Positions 1 through 6,605 of a stretch of 64,000 nucleotides of DNA are shown piece after piece. Position numbers and translations under genes: made by a program. Location: positions 1-64,000 of the IMG/VR virus record IMGVR_UViG_3300025120_014919, one strand, 5' to 3'. A model generated the notes under the pieces. That model was given only the letters and a program-made list of their open reading frames with translations. It had not been told where the DNA came from and did not search any database. The DNA comes from a virus. Position 1 is the first letter of the stretch, and each line of letters opens with the position of its first letter.

Positions 1-697
1 CAAGCCCTTCCAATCCAGCAGTATAAGTACCGTCGGATTGAATAATAGTAAAGGTTGTATCACTACCATAATGTGTAAGCTCTATTGTTTGATGTTCTGA
101 TCCAGACTGTACTAAGTTAAGATCATTACTATCACCTTGAAGTTGGATGGTTTGGCTATGACCGATACCAAAGTTACCACCTTCTTGAATTGATGTAATT
201 TGATTACCATTACCTATTAATGAAACATCAGATACTGCTCCAAGATTATCATTAAGATAAAAATCTAATATATTACCATTACCAATAATGAAGTTTTTTA
301 GAGTTTGTTGGGATATAACTGAAGCTTCTGAAGATGTATCGTCTTTTTGAAGTGAAATAACATTACCATCTCCAAGAATAGTATTGGTAAATGTATTTTG
401 ATCACCATTTACTATAAAGTCTTGAGTATTACCATTACCTTCAATATATAGACCAAAAGTAGTTTGATCTCCATCCCATTGAATATCTAATGTGTTACCA
501 TTACCAATTTGAGAAATATCGAAATCACTACTATCCCCTGCTATAGTAGAAATATTAGTTGATGTACCGATTTTATTACCAGAACCAACTTGAGTGATGT
601 CAAACGTCCCGGTAGATCCGTCTTGTTCTAAGTATATTTCATTATTTGCAAATGCAATAGTACTTGTTAATAATAATGCTAGTAGTGTTGTTTTCAT
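1..697 (-). CDS. Curlin-repeat (CsgA/CsgB-like) secreted protein, partial
   Basis: The frame read from the ATG at 697 down to base 1 is open, so the C-terminus lies outside the window. Residues 1-18 form a signal peptide ending in AFA. After it come about seven degenerate repeats with the core IGNGN or GxGN (VGSGN, IGNGN three times, EGNGN, LGDGN), each surrounded by Gln, Asn, Ile and Thr. That is the pattern of curlin amyloid repeats. CsgG and CsgF genes lie immediately upstream on the same strand, which strongly supports a curli-like substrate. A perfect late box lies 5 bp before the ATG. Whether it forms fibres, and where, is inference. Confidence 0.8.
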   Translation of the reverse strand, partial: MKTTLLALLLTSTIAFANNEIYLEQDGSTGTFDITQVGSGNKIGTSTNISTIAGDSSDFDISQIGNGNTLDIQWDGDQTTFGLYIEGNGNTQDFIVNGDQNTFTNTILGDGNVISLQKDDTSSEASVISQQTLKNFIIGNGNILDFYLNDNLGAVSDVSLIGNGNQITSIQEGGNFGIGHSQTIQLQGDSNDLNLVQSGSEHQTIELTHYGSDTTFTIIQSDGTYTAGLEGL

Positions 698-702
698 ATG
701 AA

Positions 703-710
703 TATTTATA
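703..710 (-). promoter_or_regulatory. Late promoter box of the curlin gene
   Basis: TATAAATA on the minus strand, followed by 5 bp and then the ATG at 697. The T4 late start site lies about 6 bp after this box, so the mRNA should begin at the ATG. Confidence 0.75.
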
Positions 711-729
711 AAAAACAACACTGTTTTTT
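710..729 (-). terminator. Weak hairpin after csgG
   Basis: An 8-bp A/T-rich stem (AAAAAACA with TGTTTTTT) and a 4-base loop lie just after the csgG stop codon. It overlaps the far edge of the curlin late box. Only one G-C pair supports it, so it may be chance. Confidence 0.35.
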
Positions 730-730
730 A

Positions 731-1519
731 CTATTCAACAAAATTCCACAAACCTTTTTCGTCTCCTTGCAGCATCAAATCAATAATACATGCATCTATA
801 GCTTTTCTTGTAGCAATTGAAACTCTTTCATTTCTTGCATAACCAATTTCAGCTTCTCCATAATCATTAAATTCACCTAAATTTAATTCATCAGTATCAA
901 AATACTTAAAAAACGTAGCTCCTGTACCGACACTTAATATAGTTTTACTAACCGTTGAAGATAATAGTATTTGACCTGAATTAACACTAACAAATCTCAT
1001 TGAAACTGTAACATTATCTTTTCTATATTGTTTAGAAAACCCAATACCTAAATAACTGGCTCCTATACCACCAGATACGATATTACTTTCGTATGAAATA
1101 ATACCACCTTCAACAATCATACCAGCAAATAATAAAGCTCCTATACTTTCTTCAGTATCATTAAAAGATTTCCTATTAGTTTTAATAATATTTCTTTCAT
1201 TTAATAAGTTAGCAAGATTTGCTCTCTCAACTACATTAAACCATTTACCATTACCTGCTTCTATTAATGATTCTATTACCCAAGCCTCTCCTCCTTGTGT
1301 AACTGCAGATGAAAAAGATGCATAATTATCAGCTGTTTTTCTTTGACCTGTTTTATCATCGAACGAATAGACCGCTACAAATATCGGTGCTTCCTTTACA
1401 TCTTTCATATCCCCCTGATCAATCATATATGGGGGTTTCTGCACCCAAGGTGGATTTTGAACAGGTGTTGAAACACATCCCACCATTAGTAGTAAAGTTA
1501 AACTAATTAAAATTTTCAT
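731..1519 (-). CDS. csgG: CsgG-like outer-membrane curli secretion channel
   Basis: The 262-aa protein starts with a lipoprotein signal (hydrophobic residues 3-13, then Gly14-Cys15), as in CsgG. The next region contains VAVYSFDDKTGQRK, which matches the conserved CsgG start of the mature domain (VAVY-F-D-TGQ). The length is close to that of cellular CsgG (about 277 aa). CsgG forms a nonameric lipoprotein channel in the outer membrane that exports curlin subunits. The gene overlaps the csgF stop by one base (TAATG), so translation is probably coupled. In a phage it could export the adjacent curlin-like protein, change the cell surface, or open the outer membrane; the last two are speculation. 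Confidence 0.85.
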   Translation of the reverse strand: MKILISLTLLLMVGCVSTPVQNPPWVQKPPYMIDQGDMKDVKEAPIFVAVYSFDDKTGQRKTADNYASFSSAVTQGGEAWVIESLIEAGNGKWFNVVERANLANLLNERNIIKTNRKSFNDTEESIGALLFAGMIVEGGIISYESNIVSGGIGASYLGIGFSKQYRKDNVTVSMRFVSVNSGQILLSSTVSKTILSVGTGATFFKYFDTDELNLGEFNDYGEAEIGYARNERVSIATRKAIDACIIDLMLQGDEKGLWNFVE

Positions 1520-1983
1520 TATGGGGTATCGGTCGATGCTGGTGGTATATACAATGAACCAATTGGTATAACTATACTAGTCGTTGAACCGTCAATTAAA
1601 TCGTTAATAGTAATATAAATTTGATCATCAGAAGATTTATACCAAGTTAATTCACTATCTTCAATTGCAAAAGTACCTGTATCTAACCCGTCATCTGCAA
1701 ATAATTGTTCTGTTACCTGTTTGGCTAATTCAGAATAAATTCTTGCTTGTAAACTTGATAAGAAAGTATTAACAGCAGATCTTTCATCAGCTAATTCAGC
1801 TTGTATTTGAGCTGATTCAATTTCATCTTCGATAGCTTTTTTTCGATTAAATGAAATTTGCTCTAAAGTTAATTTATGAGCAGAATAGCCTACCCCGGTA
1901 AATGTTGGTGATTTAAATTGAAATACAATCTCACTACCAAATAACATACAAGGTAGTAATAAACAAAGAAAAATATTTTTCAT
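1519..1983 (-). CDS. csgF: CsgF-like curli assembly factor
   Basis: The 154-aa protein has a signal peptide (residues 1-16). The predicted mature N-terminus contains FQFKSPTFTG, which closely matches the CsgF segment FQFRNPNFGG that plugs into the CsgG pore. The rest is helical with a short beta-rich C-terminus (ITINDLIDGSTTSIVIPIG). In E. coli, CsgF sits at the extracellular exit of CsgG and links nucleation to secretion. The gene is first in a csgF-csgG pair and has its own late box. No csgE, csgB or csgD homologue was seen nearby. Confidence 0.8.
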   Translation of the reverse strand: MKNIFLCLLLPCMLFGSEIVFQFKSPTFTGVGYSAHKLTLEQISFNRKKAIEDEIESAQIQAELADERSAVNTFLSSLQARIYSELAKQVTEQLFADDGLDTGTFAIEDSELTWYKSSDDQIYITINDLIDGSTTSIVIPIGSLYIPPASTDTP

Positions 1984-1988
1984 AAAAC

Positions 1989-1996
1989 TATTTATA
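1989..1996 (-). promoter_or_regulatory. Late promoter box of csgF-csgG
   Basis: TATAAATA on the minus strand, exactly 5 bp before the csgF ATG at 1983. This places the curli pair in the late class and predicts a leaderless mRNA. Confidence 0.75.
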
Positions 1997-1998
1997 TA

Positions 1999-2307
1999 CT
2001 ATTTCTTATTTTTCAATAATTCTTCTTCTTTGCGTTTGTATTCGTTTTCCATTATTTCTCGTCTATCTTTTTCTTGAAGAATCATTTTCAATTTTATATT
2101 AAGACGTATCATATCATTATCTAACATTCTAACTTTATCGATTAATTCAATTAGCGTTTTTTTAGATGAACCGATTGTAGGTGATACGTCTTTTGTTACC
2201 CATTGCCATACATAATAAACAAAATAACCTAAACCTATGGCTGCTATAACTGGAAAGCCAAAGTCCTGTACAAGCTTCGAAAAGTGATCTATCATTTGAT
2301 CATTCAT
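1999..2307 (-). CDS. Small membrane protein with coiled coil, YvrJ-like anchor
   Basis: 102 aa. One hydrophobic segment (about residues 16-36) begins with the motif GFPV. A long charged, probably coiled-coil tail follows (residues 45-102, rich in Lys and Glu). The GFP(I/V) entry into the membrane helix recalls small YvrJ/BhlA-like phage membrane proteins, and the next gene upstream has the same motif. Its place between curli genes and another one-helix protein suggests an envelope role, possibly a holin or spanin-like function. That is inference only. Confidence 0.6.
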   Translation of the reverse strand: MNDQMIDHFSKLVQDFGFPVIAAIGLGYFVYYVWQWVTKDVSPTIGSSKKTLIELIDKVRMLDNDMIRLNIKLKMILQEKDRREIMENEYKRKEEELLKNKK

Positions 2308-2309
2308 AA

Positions 2310-2591
2310 TTAATCTTTCCTTGCATCTTCTTTACCTTCGGAAGCTGCTATCCTATCTAAGTTGGGTTCGACATTAAATGCATGAGATATTAAAGTATCA
2401 ATTTTAACTATTTCATTTGTCATGACATCTACTCTATTCTGTAAACTACCTATCATAGCTCCGATACCTTCGATAGATCCTTTCACCCCGTTTAATATAA
2501 ATTTTAAAATAATGAATATAAATAAACCACCGGATAAGGCACCAGCAATTGGAAAACCTACCTCAGTCAAAAATCTAATAAACCCACCCAT
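2310..2591 (-). CDS. Small membrane protein, likely paralogue of the next gene
   Basis: 93 aa with one hydrophobic segment (about residues 12-32) that starts with GFPI, then an amphipathic region and a charged tail. The arrangement GFP(I/V)-helix-coiled coil is shared with the 102-aa protein encoded 2 bp downstream, so the two look like a tandem duplication that has diverged. The gene has a late box 6 bp before its ATG. A role in lysis or superinfection control is possible but not shown by the sequence. Confidence 0.6.
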   Translation of the reverse strand: MGGFIRFLTEVGFPIAGALSGGLFIFIILKFILNGVKGSIEGIGAMIGSLQNRVDVMTNEIVKIDTLISHAFNVEPNLDRIAASEGKEDARKD

Positions 2592-2597
2592 ATAAAA

Positions 2598-2605
2598 TAT
2601 TTATT
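2598..2605 (-). promoter_or_regulatory. Late promoter box, small membrane protein pair
   Basis: AATAAATA on the minus strand, 6 bp before the ATG at 2591, one base longer than the usual spacing. Confidence 0.55.
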
Positions 2606-2671
2606 AAAACAAGGTGGTTGAAATATATATTATAATAAGTAAATATTAGCATTAAATAAAAAACTGGGTAT

Positions 2672-3052
2672 ATGGAACAATTGATTTTACATTTAACGGG
2701 TGACTATCTGTTACAAAGTGACTGGATGGCACTTAATAAGATTAAGAATAGTAGAGCAGCAGCAACGCATGCTTTAGTTTATTCGATACCATTTTTATTA
2801 TTACAACCGTCTCTTGAAGCTTGGTTTATAATCTTTTTTACCCACTTTTTAATTGATCGATTCGCAATTGCAAAATATATAGCATTTGCTAAAACTAAAG
2901 TAGCTCCTTGTAAGTGGTGGCCATCATGGAAAGATTGTCACGTTAATGGTTATAATAAAGATATACCAGTTTGGTTATCGACATGGTTGTTGATTATTAC
3001 TGATAATACAATTCATTTAATTATTAATTATTTGGCTTTAAAGTATCTATAA
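2672..3052 (+). CDS. DUF3307-like integral membrane protein
   Basis: 126 aa. The N-terminus LILHLTGDYLLQSDWMALNK fits the DUF3307 signature (hhxDfhLQxdwmaxxK). Several hydrophobic helices follow (about residues 32-50, 52-75 and 98-122). Proteins of this family occur in many tailed phages and bacteria, but their function is unknown to me. The gene stands alone on the plus strand between two minus-strand blocks and ends at a bidirectional hairpin. I found no clear promoter of either class before it. Confidence 0.75.
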   Translation: MEQLILHLTGDYLLQSDWMALNKIKNSRAAATHALVYSIPFLLLQPSLEAWFIIFFTHFLIDRFAIAKYIAFAKTKVAPCKWWPSWKDCHVNGYNKDIPVWLSTWLLIITDNTIHLIINYLALKYL

Positions 3053-3054
3053 AA

Positions 3055-3080
3055 AAACTCTACTATTGCTAGTAGAGTTT
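3055..3080. terminator. Bidirectional hairpin terminator
   Basis: A perfect 11-bp stem (AAACTCTACTA with TAGTAGAGTTT) with a TTGC loop lies between two converging genes. It is flanked by A-runs on the left and a T-containing stretch on the right, so it can serve both strands. Confidence 0.8.
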
Positions 3081-3102
3081 GTATTAAAAAATAATTATTA
3101 AA

Positions 3103-3309
3103 TTATTTCTTAGCTTTAGTAGCTGGCTTCTTAGTCTTTTTAACTACAGGCTTTTTTAGCTCAGCTTTTAGTTCTTTTAGCTCAGCTTCTGCCTTTGCTG
3201 CAAGATCTTTTGCTTCATTAACTACTTTATTAACTTCTTCTTGATTGTTTCTCGCTACGAGTGCGCCTACGACGAACCCTACGATGAATATAATTACATT
3301 TATGATCAT
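3103..3309 (-). CDS. Small membrane-anchored Lys/Ala-rich protein
   Basis: 68 aa. Residues 2-19 form a hydrophobic anchor with GxxxG-like spacing (FVVGALVA). The remainder is a highly charged helix of Ala, Lys and Glu ending in a Lys/Pro/Ala tail. This is like small YtxH-type envelope proteins, but no specific family can be claimed. A CTAAATA box lies 8 bp before the ATG, so late expression is possible. Confidence 0.6.
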   Translation of the reverse strand: MIINVIIFIVGFVVGALVARNNQEEVNKVVNEAKDLAAKAEAELKELKAELKKPVVKKTKKPATKAKK

Positions 3310-3316
3310 AAGAATA

Positions 3317-3967
3317 TTATTTAGTCACACCTTCTTTTGTTTTCCAGAAATATTCATCAGTATCTCCTAAACGATATTCGTATCCGCTTTCTACTTGATA
3401 ATATTTTGTACTAACTTTAAAGTCTGGCATCTTAGGTTTTTGCGGAGTTAAAGAATTATCGTAAACTCTCATTCTGTTATTTGGATATAACGCATATTGA
3501 CCGTTTTCTAATTCTAAACAGTTAAATGATTTATGTTCATCCGGTACTTCTGCTGTAGAATAATCAACACGGTCTGGGTCCGGGTGATAATTATCTAAAG
3601 TAAACATATATGTACCTTTAACAACTTGATGGCTTCTTGTAAAAACTTCGAAGTCCATCGAACCAATAAACTGCTTATATATCGCAACAACTCCATAGTC
3701 CATACAATTCCAAAATTGTAAATCTTGTAAAGGTAAATCTGGTTCAGGTGTTTCTGGAGAGGAAACAAATGCTGATATTGGTAGTTTATCAAAAAGAGCT
3801 CCATACTCCGGTAAGTATGTTTCAAAATAGAATGCTCTACCGGGTAATGATTTAGCACTAACCCAATGACCTTCTACAAATTCACCATGACCTTCTTCAC
3901 CGTCATGTAAATATTCTTTCCTAACATAAACTTTTGCATTAGGTAGATTACAAATTAATTCACTCAT
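3317..3967 (-). CDS. Conserved hypothetical protein, early class
   Basis: 216 aa, soluble, with many Tyr, Phe and Trp residues and no motif that I can assign. It starts MSELICNLPNAKVYVRKEYL. Its promoter is of the early type (TTGAAA-16-TAAGTA-6-ATG), not the late type found over virion genes. It is encoded just after queE on the same strand, separated by the queE promoter-distal end only. I recall similar unnamed proteins in marine T4-likes, but cannot verify this. Confidence 0.65.
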   Translation of the reverse strand: MSELICNLPNAKVYVRKEYLHDGEEGHGEFVEGHWVSAKSLPGRAFYFETYLPEYGALFDKLPISAFVSSPETPEPDLPLQDLQFWNCMDYGVVAIYKQFIGSMDFEVFTRSHQVVKGTYMFTLDNYHPDPDRVDYSTAEVPDEHKSFNCLELENGQYALYPNNRMRVYDNSLTPQKPKMPDFKVSTKYYQVESGYEYRLGDTDEYFWKTKEGVTK

Positions 3968-3973
3968 GTAATA

Positions 3974-4001
3974 TACTTACTTGTATAAATTAAACTTTCA
4001 A
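3974..4001 (-). promoter_or_regulatory. Early-class promoter of the 216-aa gene
   Basis: TTGAAA-N16-TAAGTA on the minus strand, then 6 bp and the ATG at 3967. The -10 is poor, but the spacing agrees with the other early promoters. It lies inside the queE 3' end. Confidence 0.5.
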
Positions 4002-4730
4002 TGCCATATCCCAGATAACCAATTGCAATCGAGGACTAAATTTAAAGTTATGCTTCTTACATAACTCAGCTACCATAGCTGATTTCTGGGTATGTTCCTC
4101 TCGACTACCTGCACAAGGCATTAACCATACATTATCTGGATTAACTAGGCCGTTATCAATATATTTTTCGAATAATTCCTTCTCATCTTCTTCGTTATTA
4201 ATAACAAACTTAAAACATTCATTATGACTATTATGGTGAGCTATAACTTCAGGTTTATACCGACGACCTTCAGGGTCTCCATTATTACTCATTTTAGGAG
4301 ATAAAGTAAAATCAGCATTAAAATCATCATACCACCTATCTAAAGGTTTAAGAGTACTATTAGATTCAAAATCTATTTTAGGTATAAACCCAAATCTTTC
4401 AACAAATGTATCCATCCATGTTAATAATCTTTTTTGCTGTAAAAGAGGTTCACCTCCAGTTATTTTTAATAACGCTCCTCTTTTTAATTCTTTATCAAAA
4501 CCATTATTTTCATAAAAGTTATTAAGCTCATCATACGTATACCGATTTTTTATAGACCATGATACAAATGAATCACAACCATGAGGGGAATCTGGAGAAG
4601 CAAATCCTTGACAAGTTAAGTTGCACATTGCAAGTCTCATAAAGACTGAAGGCCAACCAATATACTTACCTTCACCTTCTACTGTATAGAAAACATGATC
4701 ATCACTTAACGATAAAATATCTTTACTCAT
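3990..4730 (-). CDS. queE: QueE-like 7-carboxy-7-deazaguanine synthase (radical SAM)
   Basis: 246 aa. QueE converts 6-carboxytetrahydropterin to 7-carboxy-7-deazaguanine. The N-terminus has the QueE segment FYTVEGEGKYIG (residues 14-25). The iron-sulfur cysteines are C36 and C40, and the third is most likely C52, giving CX3CX11C instead of the usual CX3CX2C. The sequence after C52 (CDS) matches the CDT that follows the third cysteine in classical enzymes. The SAM-binding ITGGEPLL motif follows. Variant cysteine spacing is known in some QueE enzymes. The gene has a near-perfect early promoter and no leader. Confidence 0.85.
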   Translation of the reverse strand: MSKDILSLSDDHVFYTVEGEGKYIGWPSVFMRLAMCNLTCQGFASPDSPHGCDSFVSWSIKNRYTYDELNNFYENNGFDKELKRGALLKITGGEPLLQQKRLLTWMDTFVERFGFIPKIDFESNSTLKPLDRWYDDFNADFTLSPKMSNNGDPEGRRYKPEVIAHHNSHNECFKFVINNEEDEKELFEKYIDNGLVNPDNVWLMPCAGSREEHTQKSAMVAELCKKHNFKFSPRLQLVIWDMALKV

Positions 4731-4736
4731 AATATA

Positions 4737-4765
4737 ATTATAGTACTGTTCCTTAGTGATATCAA
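4737..4765 (-). promoter_or_regulatory. Early-class promoter of queE
   Basis: TTGATA-N17-TATAAT on the minus strand, then 6 bp and the ATG at 4730. This is a near-consensus sigma70 promoter with its predicted start on the first base of the start codon. Confidence 0.85.
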
Positions 4766-4830
4766 CATAGAGTATTATATTTATTGCATTTAATCACATT
4801 TTTTTACTATTTTCCTACACTTGGTTTACA

Positions 4831-4838
4831 TATAAATA
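4831..4838 (+). promoter_or_regulatory. Late-type box before phoH
   Basis: TATAAATA with 7 bp to the ATG at 4846. The box is perfect but its spacing is two bases longer than usual. Confidence 0.6.
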
Positions 4839-4845
4839 TTAGTAT

Positions 4846-5616
4846 ATGTCAAAATCAACAACTACCCGTAAAAGGGTAAAATCGGTGAAGAGAAGAGTTA
4901 ATATTATTGATTCAATCTCAGATATAACGGTCGAAAAACCTGATAAAAATTGGGATTTAGACTTTAAAATAAACGAAGAATATAAATTAACACCTAATCA
5001 GGTGAATTTCTTAGTTAAAGCATTACATCAAGATACACGAATGTGTATGGTTGACGGCCCCGCAGGTACAGCTAAAACCTACTTAGCAGTATTAACTGCA
5101 TTAAAAATGCTTAATAGAAAACAAATAGATAATATAATTTATATAAGGTCTATAGTTGAAAGTGCTTCTAGAAGTATGGGTGCATTACCGGGGGAGTTAG
5201 AAGAAAAATTTGCTCCTTGGTCAATGCCTCTTATTGATAAACTTGAAGAAATTACCACCGCCGGAGCTGGTAGTAATTTAATGAATAAAGGTTATATTAA
5301 ATGTATACCTGTAAATTTTACAAGAGGTTTAACATTTAAAAATGCTTGCGTTATTATTGATGAAGCTCAAAATATGACTAATTCGGAATTAACTACCATT
5401 TTAACTAGATTTGGTGAAAATAGTAAATATCTAGTTGTAGGAGATACTTATCAAGCAGATATCGGTGTTAAGAGTGGTTTTAAAAGTATATTAAATGCTT
5501 TTGATGATAAATCATGTGTAGATAAAGGTATATCTACGTTTATATTTGATGAAGAAGATATTGTAAGAAGTGAAATCCTAAGATTCATCGTCAAGAGACT
5601 CAACACCATTCATTAA
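4846..5616 (+). CDS. phoH: PhoH-like P-loop ATPase
   Basis: 256 aa. The Walker A motif is GPAGTAKT (about residues 71-78) and the Walker B is VIIDEAQN (about residues 169-176). The TPNQ segment before Walker A and the ARS/GELEEKFAPW-type region between them fit the PhoH core. PhoH homologues are frequent in marine phages; their biochemical role in infection remains unsettled. The 3' end overlaps the converging gene by 39 bp. Confidence 0.9.
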   Translation: MSKSTTTRKRVKSVKRRVNIIDSISDITVEKPDKNWDLDFKINEEYKLTPNQVNFLVKALHQDTRMCMVDGPAGTAKTYLAVLTALKMLNRKQIDNIIYIRSIVESASRSMGALPGELEEKFAPWSMPLIDKLEEITTAGAGSNLMNKGYIKCIPVNFTRGLTFKNACVIIDEAQNMTNSELTTILTRFGENSKYLVVGDTYQADIGVKSGFKSILNAFDDKSCVDKGISTFIFDEEDIVRSEILRFIVKRLNTIH

Positions 5617-5847
5617 TTCTTTTAAAGCTTGTTCAAGTCCTACTGAAGCTACACTTACACCTGGTTGAGGTTTTTCTTGATCATTTTGTAATGGAGCTAC
5701 AACCTCTTGCATTTTTGCAAATACATCTTGTTCTAATTTTACCTGTTGAGGGTCACGTTCTCTCATTACTGGTGCACCAGAAGATATACCTGTCTGGTTT
5801 ATTGAGGTTTTATTAACATTATGTTGATAAATATCCTCTAACCCCAT
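5578..5847 (-). CDS. Hypothetical protein downstream of queD
   Basis: 89 aa, acidic, with a polar centre and a short helix at the C-terminus (LEQALKELMNGVESL). No family is recognised. The start overlaps the queD stop region by 10 bp, so the pair is probably translated from one mRNA. The last 39 bp are antisense to the end of phoH. Coding use across the overlap looks normal for both genes, but the gene is weaker than its neighbours. Confidence 0.55.
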   Translation of the reverse strand: MGLEDIYQHNVNKTSINQTGISSGAPVMRERDPQQVKLEQDVFAKMQEVVAPLQNDQEKPQPGVSVASVGLEQALKELMNGVESLDDES

Positions 5848-6494
5848 GATGTTCCTTCAAATGGATTACTCATACCTTGAGTTACTTTATTATGTAATGG
5901 TGGAGTAGTTGGTTCATTTTTAACTTCGTCATTTTCTACTGCAATTGCTTCGATTTCCTTTTTCTTTAAATCAATATCAGTTAAAGTTCCTGTTTCTTGA
6001 TCAACCATACTACCAGGGTTTAAAGTAATATGACCAAAATCATGAGTTACATTTAATAGTTCCTCATATATAGCACTATTACCTTCATGTTCCCAAACTT
6101 CTACTTTAATAACTCTCACTCGATTGTTAGTTTGCTTAATTACAAACTTATTTGTATTTTCGTATACCCATTCAGCAGTTCTTTCAATACCAACCCCTTT
6201 ATCAGCAATACGTAAATCAATCATACCCTTCTCAGACATTAACTTAAATGTATCTAACTCTGGATCATCAGCAGCTACTACAGTTGTATGATCATATTGC
6301 TTCTCTAAAATATTTTTTATCTCTTTACAACCACCAAAATCGTATATCCAATTTTTATCATCTAATTCATCCGCTGTAAACCATAACTTACATTGTAATC
6401 TGTAACCATGAATTAATTTGCAATGACTATCTGCTCTCCACTGACGAAAGGCTGTACTACCCATCGGTATAATTTTTGTTGATACATATCTCAT
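5838..6494 (-). CDS. queD: QueD-like 6-carboxytetrahydropterin synthase
   Basis: 218 aa from the start chosen here. The frame also has an ATG at 6518, but the ATG at 6494 lies exactly 6 bp after an early promoter, like other leaderless genes in this window. Family signals are HCKLIHGYRL (C25, H29), YDHTTVV with the catalytic Asp-His pair, and WEHEGNSA near the C-terminus. In most PTPS/QueD enzymes the zinc motif is HGH; here it reads HGY, so one zinc ligand may differ. QueD makes 6-carboxytetrahydropterin from the FolE2 product and feeds QueE. The C-terminal 50 residues are low-complexity and poorly conserved. Confidence 0.85.
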   Translation of the reverse strand: MRYVSTKIIPMGSTAFRQWRADSHCKLIHGYRLQCKLWFTADELDDKNWIYDFGGCKEIKNILEKQYDHTTVVAADDPELDTFKLMSEKGMIDLRIADKGVGIERTAEWVYENTNKFVIKQTNNRVRVIKVEVWEHEGNSAIYEELLNVTHDFGHITLNPGSMVDQETGTLTDIDLKKKEIEAIAVENDEVKNEPTTPPLHNKVTQGMSNPFEGTSWG

Positions 6495-6500
6495 ACTATT

Positions 6501-6528
6501 ATTATGATATAGATTCATCGAAAATCAA
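6501..6528 (-). promoter_or_regulatory. Early-class promoter of queD
   Basis: TTGATT-N16-CATAAT on the minus strand, then 6 bp and the ATG at 6494. This promoter lies over the codons between the two possible starts, which argues for the downstream start. Confidence 0.75.
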
Positions 6529-6605
6529 CTTTTTTTTAAATAATAGTTGACTCTAAGAAAAATAATTTTATAATATCTTTAGATAAGAGAGAAGGGACGA
6601 GATAA

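Noticed and set aside
1-697. Tandem nucleotide repeats suggestive of a CRISPR array or satellite
   Set aside because: The repetition (ACCATTACC-like units) is irregular in spacing and follows the reading frame of the GxGN protein repeats, so it is coding.
3595-3858. 87-aa minus-strand frame inside the 216-aa gene
   Set aside because: Overlapping shadow on the same strand with no start signal and no recognisable domain.
4731-4845. Possible tRNA or riboswitch in the 115-bp queE-phoH gap
   Set aside because: No cloverleaf or preQ1-type fold could be read. The gap is explained by the queE early promoter and the phoH late-type box.
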